From NCBI GenBank assembly GCA_964036315.1, contig CAXIWW010000817.1:3507501-3571500 (forward strand): a stretch of 64,000 nt of DNA, written 5' to 3'. Below the pieces are notes generated by a model. That model did not search any database. It worked only from the letters and a program-made list of their open reading frames with translations, and was not told the DNA's origin. A program made the position numbers and the translations under genes. This document shows positions 28,606 to 39,539 of this stretch, in pieces. The stretch's first letter is position 1. Each line of letters starts with the position of its first letter. This stretch comes from Acanthosepion esculentum. Its lineage: Eukaryota; Mollusca; Cephalopoda; Sepiida; Sepiidae.

Positions 28606-29489
28606 ATCTTTTTAAATTAGACGCTCAAATATGCACCAGAAACCAAAAGATCATAATCATGGCTGCTGGACGTAGTGTATCATCTTACACAAGAGGCTCA
28701 AATATGGGCCGTAAGCCAACAGGTCAGAGGCCATGCAGCTGGATGTAGTTTATCTTTTTACATTAGACCCTCAATTATGCACCAGAATCCAAGAGATCAG
28801 AAACAGGGCTGGTGGACGTAGTGTATCATCATACACAAGACGCTCAAATATGGACCGGAAAACAACAGATCAGATTCCATGATGCTTGACGGAGTTTATC
28901 TTTTTACATTAGACGCTCAAATATGCACCAGAAACCAAGAGATCAGAAACAGGGCTGCTGGACGTAGTGTATCATTTTACACAAGACGCTCAAATATGGA
29001 CCGGAGGCCAACAGGTCAGAGGCCATGCTGCTGGACGTAATCTAAAATCTTACATTAGACGCTCAAATATGGACCGTAAACCAACAGATCAGAGGCCATG
29101 CTGCTGGTCGTAGTTCATCTTTTTACATTAGACGATCAAATATGCACCAGAAACCAAGTGATCAGAAACAGGGCTGCTGGACGTAGTGTATCATCTTGCA
29201 CAAGAGGCTCAAATATGGACCGGAAGCCAAAAGGTCAGAGGCGATGCTTCTGGACGTAGTCTAAAATCTTACATTAGACGCTCAAATATGGACCGGAAAC
29301 CAACAGATCAGAGGCCATGCTGCTGGACGTAGTTTATCTTTTTATATTAGACGCTCAAATATGCACCAGAAACCAAGTGATCAGAAACAGGGCTCCTGGA
29401 CGTAGTGTATCATCTTGCACAAGACGCTCAAATATGGACCGGAAGCCAACAGGTCCATGCTGCTTGACGGAATCTAAAAAGACGGTCAA

Positions 29490-29510
29490 ATGTGGACCGT
29501 TTAGGGCCGC
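29490..29510. other. Junction D to C2
   Basis: D ends at caaatgtggaccg and C resumes at tttagggccgc, about position 79 of its monomer. The last D bases (28,700-29,499) show more point changes and a truncated final monomer, as expected for an array edge. C phase is not continuous with the end of C1. Confidence 0.85.
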
Positions 29511-30468
29511 ATGACAATTTCCGCAAATGAGCTAACACAAGTCCCCAAACCGTTGAATTTCGCCACGACTCTATTCAAGGTGTCGAAAAAACTTTTGTAA
29601 TTATGGATAAGGTAAGAAATTCCCGACAATTGGACAGAAATATTTTGTGGATTCGATAAAAAGGAAAAATTAGAAATGCAGTCTTATTGTGCACACTGGA
29701 ATTCGGACGCTGTAAATTGTCAGACGACATAGGGCGCACATGGTGAAAGCTGTACTTTTTACTATCTTAGCAAATGAAAAATCCCTGTATACATAGACAA
29801 GTCAAAAAATTGCACCCAATTTGATACCCATTTTGAAAATATATCTTTTACTGGAAAAAATTTATAAACAAGTGAAATATGACTGATTTCCCAGTTTAGG
29901 GCCGCATGATAATTTCCGCAAAGGAGCTAACACAAGTCCCCATACCGTTGAATTTCACCTCGACTCTATTCAAGGTGTCGAAGAAACTTTTGTAATTACG
30001 GATAAGGTAAGAAATTCCCCAGAATAGGACACCAACATTTCGTGGATTCTATAAAAAGGAAAAATTAGACTTGCAGTCATATTGTGCACACTGGAATTCG
30101 GACGCTGTAAATTGTCAGACGACATACGGCGCACATGGTGAAAGCTGTACTTTTTACTATCTGACCAAATGAAAATCTCTGTATACGTAGACAAACCAAA
30201 CAATTGTACACAATTTGATACCGATTTTGAAAATATTTCTTTTACTGGAAAAAAGTTATAAACAAGTGAAATATGACTGATTACCCAGTTCAGGTCCGCA
30301 TGACAATTTCTGCAAATGAGTTAACACAAGTCCCCATACCGTTGAATTTCGCCTCGACTCTATTCAAGGTGTCGAAAAAACTTTTTTAATTATGGATAAG
30401 GTAAGGAATTCCCGACAATTGGACACCAATGTTAAAGCTGTACTTTTTACTATCTGACCAAATGAAAT
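29500..30468 (+). repeat. Satellite family C, block C2
   Basis: This is the same family and orientation as C1: one partial monomer (29,500-29,816), one full monomer (29,817-30,209) and one internally deleted monomer. Near 30,430 the last copy jumps from gacaattggacaccaat to gttaaagctgtac, which removes roughly 110 bp. It ends at gaccaaatgaaat, the same point where C1 breaks off. Point divergence from C1 is modest. Confidence 0.92.
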
Positions 30469-30485
30469 ATCTGCTGCTACAAAAC
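30460..30485. other. Junction C2 to B2
   Basis: C ends at gaccaaatgaaatat and B begins at ctgctgctacaaaacgg, about position 22-24 of the B monomer. The join is direct. Confidence 0.85.
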
Positions 30486-33400
30486 GGCATTTCCTGGCTC
30501 TTTTGTGAAAACTGCCTTACAAACAATCTCAGGCTGATACAAGCCCACACCTGCTGGCTTTTCTGTGAAAACTGCGCTAAAATCAATCTCTGGCTGCTAC
30601 AAGCTGACTACGCCTGTCTCTTTTGTGACCACTGCCTTACAAACAATCTCAGGTTGCTAAAAATCGAAATCTCCTGACTCTTTTGTGAAAACTGCCCTAT
30701 AATCAATCTCAGGCTGCAGCAAGCTAATTTTCCTGGCATTTTGTGCCATTTGCCTTACAAGCAATCCCACGCAGCTACGAGCCCATTTCTCCTGGCTTGT
30801 TGTGACAACTGCCTTACAACGAATCTCAGGCTGCAGGAAGCCCAATTCTGCTGGCTCATTTTGTGAAAACAGCCTTACAAGCAATCTCAGGCTGCTACAA
30901 TCCGAATACGCCTGGCTCTTTTGTGACACCTGCCTTACAAGCAATCTCAGGCTGCTACGAGCCCATTTCTCCTGGCTTTTTGTGGAAAGTGCCTTACACG
31001 CAAACATAGGATTCTACGAGCCGGTTCTCCTGGGAGATTTGTGAAAATTGCCTTACAAGCAATCTCATTCTTCTACAAGCCTACACCTGCTGGCACTTTT
31101 AAGACAACTGCATTACAAGCAATCTCAGGCTGCTAAAAATTCGATCTCCTGGGTCTTTCGTGACAACTGCCTTACAAGCAATCTCAGGCTGCAGCAAGCC
31201 CAATGTTCCTGGCTTTTTTGCAAATTGCCTTACAAAATAATCCCAGGCTGCTACGAGCCGATTTCCTCAAGGCTCTTTTGTGGCGACTCCCTTACAAGCA
31301 ATCTCAGGCTGCTACAAGACGAATTCTATTGGCTCTTTTGTGACAACTTCCTTACAAGCAATGTCAGGCTGCTATGATCCGATTTCTCTTAAGACTTTTG
31401 TGAAAACTGCCTTACATGAAATCTCAGGCGGCTACAACCGAATACGCCTTGCTATTTTGTGGCAACTGCCTTACAAGCAGTCTCAGGCTGCTACAAAACG
31501 ACATATCCTGGCCCTTTTGTGAAAACTGCCTTACAACGATCTCAGGCTAATACGAGCCTACACCTGCTGGCTCGTCTGTGAAAACTGCCTTACAAGCAAT
31601 CTCAGGCTGCTATGGGCCGACTTCATCGGGCAATTTGTGAAAACTGTCTTACAAAGGATCTCAGGTTGCTACAAGACGATTTCTCCTGCCTCTATTCTGC
31701 CAACTGCCTTCCAAGCAATCTCAGGCTTCTACGAGCCTGGCTCTTCTATGACAACTGCCTTACAAGCCATCCCAGCCTCTACTAGCGGATTTCTCCTGGC
31801 TCTTTTGTGGCAACTGCCTTAAAAGCAATCTCAGGCTGCTACAAACCGAATTCTCCTGGCTCTTTTGTGACAACTGATTAAAAGCAATCTCAGGCTTCTA
31901 CGAGCCGTCATCTTTTTTTTGTGACAAATGCCTTAAAAGCAATCTCAGACTGCTACAAGCCGTCTACGCCTGGCCTTACAAGCAATCTCAGGGTTCACCA
32001 AGCCTAATTCTACTGACTTTTTGCCAATTGCCTTACAAACCATCCCAGGCTGCTGTGGGCTGATTTCTTCTGGCTCTTTTGTGGCAACTGCCTTACAAGC
32101 AATCTCAGGCTGCTACAAGCCGAATTCTCCTGGCTCTTTTGTGACAACTGCCTTACAAGCAATGTCAGGCTGCTCCGAGCGGACTTCTCTTGGCTCTCTT
32201 GTGAAAACTGCCTTACAAGCAATCTCAGGCTTCTACAAGCCGAATACGCCTGGCTCTTTTGTAGCAACTGCCTTACATGCAATCACAGCAGCAAGCCCAA
32301 TTCTCTTGGATTTTTGTGCCAGTTTCATTACAAGCAATTCCACGCAGCTACGAGCCCGTTTCCCCTGGCTTTTTGTGAAAATTGCTTTACACGCAATCTC
32401 AGGCTTCTACAAACTTACACCTTCTGACTCTTTTTTGACAACTCCCTTACAAGCAATCTCCCGCTGCTATCGGCCCACTTCTCCGGGCTATTTGTGAAAA
32501 CTGTCTTACAAATGATCTCAGGCTGCTACAAGCCGATTTCTAATGCCTCTTTTGCAGCAACTGCCTTACAAGCAATGTCAGACTGCTACGAGCCGACTTC
32601 TCTTGGCTCTTTTGTGAAAACTGCCTTGCAAGTAATCTCCGGCTTCTACAAGCCGTATTCTCCTGGCGCTTTTGTGACAACTGCCTTACAAGCAATGTCA
32701 GACTTCTACAAGCCGACAACTCCTGGCTCTTTTGTGGTAACTTCCTTACAAGCAATCTCAGGCTGCTATAAGCCAAATTCTCCTGGTTCTATTGTGACAA
32801 CTGCCTTAAAAGCAATCTCAGTCTACAGCAATCCTAATTCCCCTGGCTTTTTGTGCCAATTGCCTTACAAGCAATCCCAGGCGTCTACGAGCCGATTTCT
32901 CCTGGCTCAAATGTGGCAACTGCCTTCCAAGCAATCTCAGGCTGCTGCAAGCCGAATTCTCCTGGCTCTTTTGTGCAAATTGCCTTACAACAATCCCAGG
33001 CGTCTACGAGCCGACTTCTCTTGTCTCTTTTGTAAAAACTGCCTTAAAAACAATCTCAGATTGCTACAAAACGACAAAACTGCCTTACAAGCCGAATACG
33101 CCTGGCTCTTTTGTGAAACTGCCTTTCAAGCAATCTCAGGCCGCTACAAATCGACATATCCTGGCTCTTTTGTGACAACTGCCTTACAAGCAATCTCAGG
33201 CATCCGGTTGTCCAATTCTCCTGATTTTTTGTGCCAATTGCCATACAAGCAATCCCAGGCTGCCACGAACCGATTTCCCATGGCTCATTTGTGGCATCTG
33301 CCTTACAAGCATTCTCAGGCTACAGCAATATGAATTCTTCTGCCTCTATTCTGCCAACTGCCTTCCAAGCAATCTCAGGCTTCTACGAGTCAGGCTCTTC

Positions 33401-35591
33401 TATGACAACTGCCTTACAAGCAATCTCAGGCTGCTACGAGCCGAACTCCTGGCTCTTTTTTGCCAATTGCATTACAAGACATCCCAGGCTGGTACTAGCG
33501 GATTTCTCCTGGCTCTTTTGTGGCAACTGCATTACAAGCAATCTCAGGCTGCTACAAGCGGAATTCTCCTGGCTCTTTTGTGACAACTGATTAAAAGCAA
33601 TCTGAGGTTTCTACGAGCCGTCATCACCTTTTTTGTGACAAATGCCTTAAAAGTAATCTCAGACTGCTACAAGTCGTCTACGCCTGGCCTTACAAGCAAT
33701 CTCAGGGTGCAGCAAGCCTAATTCTACTGGCTTTTTGGCCAATTGCCTCACAAGCCATCCCAGGCTGCTACGGGCTGATTTCTTCTGGCTCTTTTGTGGC
33801 AACTGCATTACAAGCAATCTCAGGCTGCTACAAGCCGAATACGCCTGGCTCTTTTGTGACAGCTGCCTTACAAGAAATCTCAGGCTGCTACAAGTCGGTT
33901 TCTCCTCGCGCTTTTGTGACAACTGCCTTACAAGCAATGTCAGGCTGCTACGAGCCGACTTCTCTTGGCTCTTTTGTGAAAACTGCGTTACAAGTAATAT
34001 CAGGCTGCTACAAAACGACATCTCCTGTCTCTTTTGTGAAACTGCCTTACAAGCAATCTCAGGCCGCTACAAGCCGAATACGCCTGGCAATTATTGTGAA
34101 ACTGCCTTGCAAGCAATCTCAGGCCGCTACGTACCGATATCTCCTTTCTCTTTTGTGACAACTGCCTTACAAGCAATGTCAAGCTTCCGCCAGCACAATT
34201 CTCCTGACTTTTTGTGCCAATTGCCTTAAGAGCAATCCAAGGCGGCTAAGTGCCGATTCTCCTGGTTCTTTTGTGGTAACTGCCTTACAAGCAATCTCAG
34301 GCTGCTACAAGACGAATTCTCCTGGCTCTATTGTGACAACTGCCTTACAAGCAATCTCAGGCTGCCGGTAGTCCAATTCTCCTGACTTTTTGTTATAATT
34401 GTCTTACAAGCATTCCCAGGCTGCTACAAACCGATTTCCCCTGGCACATTTCTGGCATCTTCCTTACAAGCATTCTCAGGCTGCAGCAATATGAATTCTC
34501 CTGTCTTTTTGTGCGAATTAACTTACAAGCAATCCCAGGCGTCTACGAGCCGATTTCTTCTGGCTTTTTTGTGGCAACAGCCTTACAAGAAATCTCAGGC
34601 TGCTAAAAGCCAAATTCTCCTGGCGCTTTTGTGACAACTGCCTTACAAGCAATGTCAGGCTGCTACGAGCAAACTTCTCCAGGCATTTTGTGGGAACTGC
34701 CTTGCAAGCAATCTCAGGCTGCTACAAGCCGTATTCTCCTGGCTCTATTGTGATAACGGCCTTACAAGCAATCTCAGGCTGCAGCAAAACCAATTCTCCT
34801 GGTTCATTTGTGGCAACTGCCTTACAAGCAATCTCACGCTGCTACAAAACGACATCTACAGTCACTTTTTTAAAAACTGCCTTACAAGCAATCTCAGCCT
34901 GCTACAAGCCGAATACGCCTTGCTCTTTTGTGAAACTGCTTTACAAGGAATCTCAGGCCGCTATAAATCGACATATCCTGGCTCTTTTGTGACAACTGCC
35001 TTACAAGCAATCTCAGGCATCCGGTAGTCCAATTCTCCTGATTTTTTTTGCCAATTGCCATACAAGCAATCTCAGGTTGCTACGAACCGATTTCCCCAGG
35101 CTCATCTGTGGCATCTGCCTTACAAGCATTCTCAGGCTGCAGCATTATGAATTCTCCTGGCTTTTTGTGCGAATTGCCTTACAAGCAATCCCAGGCGGCG
35201 ACAAGCCAATTTCTCCTGGCTCTTTTGTGGCAACTGCCTTACAAGCAATATCATGCTGCTACGAGCCGACTTCTCCTGACTCTTTTGTGACAACTGCCTT
35301 ACAAGCAATCTCAGGCAACTACAAGCCGAATACGCCTGGCTCTTTTGTGAGAACTGCCTTACAAGCAATCTCAGGCTCCTGCAAGCCGAATTCTCCTGGC
35401 TCTTTTATGCAAATTGATTTACAAGACATCCCAGGCGTCTACGAGCCGACGTATCTTGGCTCTTTTGTGAAAACTGCCTTCAAAGCAATCTAGGCTGCTA
35501 CAAAACGACATCTCCTGTCTCTTTTTTTCAAAACTGCCTTACAAGCAATCTCAGCCTGCTACAAGCCGAATACGCCTAGCTCATGTGTGAA
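30469..35591 (+). repeat. Satellite family B, block B2
   Basis: About 85 forward 60-bp monomers. The left 1.5 kb is the most diverged B sequence in the window, with rare words such as cacacctgctgg near 30,545 and 31,080. The right part resembles B1 closely and carries the same monomer-type order. The cagcaatatgaatt marker lies near 34,484 and 35,137, 653 bp apart. The longest frame, 279 codons at 32,494-33,333, is a run of 20-residue repeats broken by indels at both ends; I treat it as a by-product of the 60-bp period. No promoter, start context or splice evidence supports a gene. Confidence 0.93.
31688..33990 (+). repeat. Segmental duplication in B2, offset 1,654 then 1,714 bp
   Basis: The unusual words gcctctattctgcc at 31,688 and caaatgccttaaaag near 31,925 recur at 33,342 and 33,640. 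The offset grows from 1,654 to 1,714 bp, so the second copy gained exactly one 60-bp monomer in between. A shortened monomer ending gtctacgcctggcc, near 31,965 and 33,680, is shared by both copies, confirming common descent. Confidence 0.8.
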
Positions 35592-35605
35592 GCCCCACCC
35601 AGAAG
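35580..35605. other. Junction B2 to A2
   Basis: B ends in a monomer of the cgaatacgcc type at catgtgtgaa, and A starts at gccccacccagaagacagt. The first two A units are noticeably diverged, as at an array edge. Confidence 0.85.
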
Positions 35606-38600
35606 ACAGTCCCAGAAAGACCCACTCAGACGAATCCAAGTCCCAGAAAGTCCCACGCAGACGACCCCCAGTCCCAGAAAGTCCCACGCAGACGACCCCC
35701 AGTCCCAGAAAGTCCCACGCAGACGACCCCCCACCCAGGAGACAGTCCCAGAAAGTCCCATGCAGAAGACCCCCAGTCCATTTTAGTCCCACGCAGACGA
35801 CACCCCACCCAGGAGACAGTCCCAGAAAGTCCCACGCAGACGACCCACGACCCAGGAGACAGTCCCAGAAAGTCCCACGCAGACGAACCCCAGTCCCAGA
35901 AAGTCCCACGCAGACGACACCCCACCCAGGAGACAGTTCTCAGAATGTCCCAAACGGAAGACCCCCCACCCAGGTGACAGTCCCAGAAAGTCCCACAAAG
36001 ACGACCCCCACTCCCAGAAAGTCCCACGAAGACGGCCCCAGTTTCAGAAAGTCCCACGCAGACGAACCCCAGTCCCAGAAAGTCCCACGCAGACGACCCT
36101 CAGTCACAGAAAATCCCACGCAGACGTGCCCCACACCCACGAGACAGTCCCAGAATGTCCCACGCAGACGACCCCCAGTCTAAGAAATTCCCATGCAGAA
36201 GACCCCCACCCAGGAGACATTCCCAGAAAGTCCCTAGTAGACGACCCCCCACACAGGAGAGAGTCCCAGAAAGTCCCACGCAGACGAGAGCCCACCCAGG
36301 AGACAGTCCAAGAAAATCCCATGCAGACGACCCCACTTCCAGAAAGTCCCACGTAGACGGCCCCCAGTCACAGAATGTCCCACGCAGACGACCCCCATTC
36401 CCAGAAAGTCCAACGCAGACGACCTCCACCCTGCAGACAGTCCCAGAAAGTCCCACGCAGACGACCCCCAGTCCCAGAAAGTCCCACGCAGACGATCCCC
36501 AGTCCCTGAAAGTCCCACGCAGACGACACCCTTATCCCAGAAAGTCCCACGCAGACGACATCCAGTCCAAGCAAGTCCCATGCAGACGACCCACCAGCCA
36601 GGAGACAGTCCCAGAAAGACCGACGCAGACGACCACCAGTCCCAGAAAGTCACAAAGACGACCCCCCACCCAGGAGACAGTCCCAGATATCCCACGCAGA
36701 CGACACTGCACCCAGGAGACAGTCCCAGAAAGTCCCACGCAGAAGAACCCCAGTCCCAGGAAGTCGCATGCAGACGACCCCCACCGAGGAGACAGTCCCA
36801 GAAAGTCCCACGCAGACGACCCCCCAACCAGGAGACAGTCCCAGAAAGTCCCACGCAGACGACACCCATTCCGAGAAAGTCCCACGCAGACGACACCCAG
36901 TCCCAGGAAGTCCAACGCAGACGACCCACAGTCCAAGAAGACAGTCCCAGAAAGTCCCACGCAGACGGCCCCCAGTCCCAGAAAGTCCGACGCAGACGAC
37001 CCCCAGTCTTACAAAGTCACACGCAGAAGACCCCAGTCCCAGAAAATCCCACGCAGCCGACACCCCACACAGGAGACAGTTCTCAGAAAGTCCCAAACAG
37101 ACGACCCCCCACCCAGGAGACAGTGCCAGAAAGTCCCACGCAGACGACCCCCACTCCCAGAAAGTCCCACGCAGACGAACTCCAGTCCCAGAAAGTCCCA
37201 CGCAGAGGATCCCCAGTCCCAGGAAGTCAAACGAAGACGACCCCCAGTCCCCGGAGACAGTCCCAGAAAGTCCCACGCAGACGGCCCCCAGTCCCAGAAA
37301 GTCCCACGCAGACGACCCCCAGTCCCAGAAAGTCACACGCAGAAGACACCCAGTTCCAGTAAGTCCCACGCAGACGACACCACAAACAGGAGACATTTCT
37401 CGGAAAGTCCCAAACTGACGACCCCCCACCCAGGAGACAGTCCCAGAAAGTCCCACGCAGACGACCCCCACTCCCAGAAAGTCCAACGCAGACGGACCCA
37501 GTCCCAGAAAGTCCCACGCAGACGACCCCAGTCACAGAAAATCCGACGTAGACGTTCCCCCCACCCAGGAGTCAGTCCCAGAATGTCCCACGCAGACGAC
37601 CCCCAGTCTAAGAACGTCCCATGAAGACGACCCCCACCAAGGAGACAGTCCCAGAATGTCCCATGCAGACGACCCCCACTCCCAGAAAGTCCCTCGTAGA
37701 CGGCCCCAGTCACAGAAAGTCCAACGCAGACGACTCCCAGTCCCAGAAACTCCCACGCAGACGACCCCCACCCAGCAGACATTCCCAGAAAGTCCCACGC
37801 AGATGAGCCCCACCCAGGAGACGGTCCCAGAAAGTCCCACGCAGACGACCCCCAGTCCCAGAAAGTCTCACGCAGACATCCCCAGTCCCAGAAAGTCCAA
37901 CGCAGACGAACCCCAGTCCCAGAAAGTCCCACGGAGACGAACCCCCACCCAGGAGACAGTCCCAGAAAGACCCACGGAGACGACCCCCAGTCCCAGAAAG
38001 TCCCACGCAGACGACACCCCCACCCAGGAGACAGCCACAGAAAGTCCCACGCAGACGACACCCAGTCCCAGAAAATCCAACGCAGACGAGCCCCATTCCC
38101 AGAAAGTCCCACGCAGACGACCCTACACCCAGGAGGCAGTCCCAGAAAGTCCCAAAAAGACGACCCCCACCAAGGAGACAGTCCCAGAAAGTCCCACGCA
38201 GACGACCCCCAGTCCCACAAAGTCCAGCGCAGACAACACCGCACCCAGGAGACTGTCCCAGAATGACCCACGCAGACGACCCCCAGTCCAAGAAAGTCCC
38301 ACGCAGACGAGTCCCCACCCAGGAAACAGTCCCAGAAAGTCCCACGCAGACGACCTCACACCCAGGAGAGATTCCCAGAAAGATCCACGTAGACGACCCC
38401 CAGTCCCAGAAAGTCCCATGCAGACGAAACCCCACCCCGGAGACAGTCCCAGAAAGTCCCACGCAGACGAGCCCCCACCCAGGAGACAGTCCCAGAAAGT
38501 CCCACGCAGACGATCCCCAGTCCCAGAAAGTCACATGCAGAGGACCCCCCACCCAGGTGACAGTCCCAGATATCCCACGCAAACGACCCCGCACCCAGGA

Positions 38601-39539
38601 GACAGTCCCAGAAAGTCCCACGTAGACGTCTCCCAGTCCAAGAAAGTCCCACGCAGACGATCCCCAGTCCCAGGAAGTCCAACGCAGACGACCCCCAGTC
38701 CCAGGAGACAGTCCCAGAAAGACCCACGCAGACGGCCCCCCACCAAGGAGACAGTCCCAGAAAGTCCCACGCAGACGACCCCCACCCTGCAGACAGTCCC
38801 AGAAAGTCCCACGCAGACGACCCCCAGTGCCAGAAAGTCCCACGCAGACGATCCCCAATCCCTGAAAGTCCCACGCAGACGACACCCTTGTCCCAGAAAT
38901 TCCCACGCAGACGACCTCCATTCAAAGCAAGTCCCACGCAGACGACCCCCAGTCCGAAAGTCCCACGCAGACGACCCACCACCCAGGAGACAGTGCCAGA
39001 AAGTCCCAAACAATCGAACTCGAACCCAGGAGACAGTCCCAGAAAGTCCCACGCAGACGACCTCCACTCACAGAAAGTCCCACGCAGACGGCCCCTAGTC
39101 CCAGAAAGTCCCACGCAGACGACCCCCAGTCCCAGCAAGTCCCAGGCAGACAATCCCCACACAGGAGACAGTCCCAGAAAGTCCCACGCAGACGACCCCC
39201 AGTCCCAGAAAGTCCCAAAGACGAACCCCCACCCAGGAGACTGTCACAGAAAGTCCCACGCAGACGAGCCCCCACCCAGGAGACAGTCCCAGAAAGTCCC
39301 ACGCAGACGACCCCCATTCCCAGAAAGTCCCACACAGACGACCCCAGTCGCAGGAAGTCCAACGCAGACGACCCACAGTCCCAGGAGACATTCCCCGAAA
39401 GTCCCACGCAGACGGCCCCCAGTCCCAGAAAGTCCCACGCAGACGACCCCCAGTCCGACAAAATCACACGCAGAAGACCCCCAGTCCCAGAAAGTCCCAC
39501 GCAGACGACACACCACACAGGAGACAGTTCTCAGAAAGT

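Larger units (their letters stand above)
15257..29499 (+). repeat. Satellite family D (73-bp monomer, 219-bp trimeric higher-order repeat)
   Basis: About 195 monomers of 73 bp lie head to tail, all on one strand. Every monomer contains gctgctggacgtagt and agacgctcaaatatg. Three types alternate. Type 1 has ctaaaatcttacatt and gaccggaaacc; type 2 has ttatctttttacatt and caccagaaacc; type 3 has gtatcatcttacacaag and gaccggaagcc. One trimer is 219 bp and about 65 follow one another. A clean example is the rare aataaagag variant at 24,011, repeated at 24,230. Occasional trimers lose or gain a monomer. Open frames here are short (under 145 codons) and disagree with one another, so no gene is called. 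Confidence 0.95.

Noticed and set aside
15257..29499. Possible CRISPR array (regular short repeats in D, or in A)
   Set aside because: There are no unique spacers: the sequence between repeated words is itself repeated. No cas genes are present and the window has no prokaryotic gene structure.
13726..30468. C1 and C2 as terminal repeats of one large element that contains D
   Set aside because: C1 and C2 are each multi-copy tandem arrays with different start and end phases, not single matched terminal repeats, and the D interior has no coding capacity.
32494..33333. 279-codon frame with 20-residue repeats in B2
   Set aside because: It follows from the 60-bp monomer. A second overlapping frame is also open, and no start context, promoter or codon bias supports a gene.
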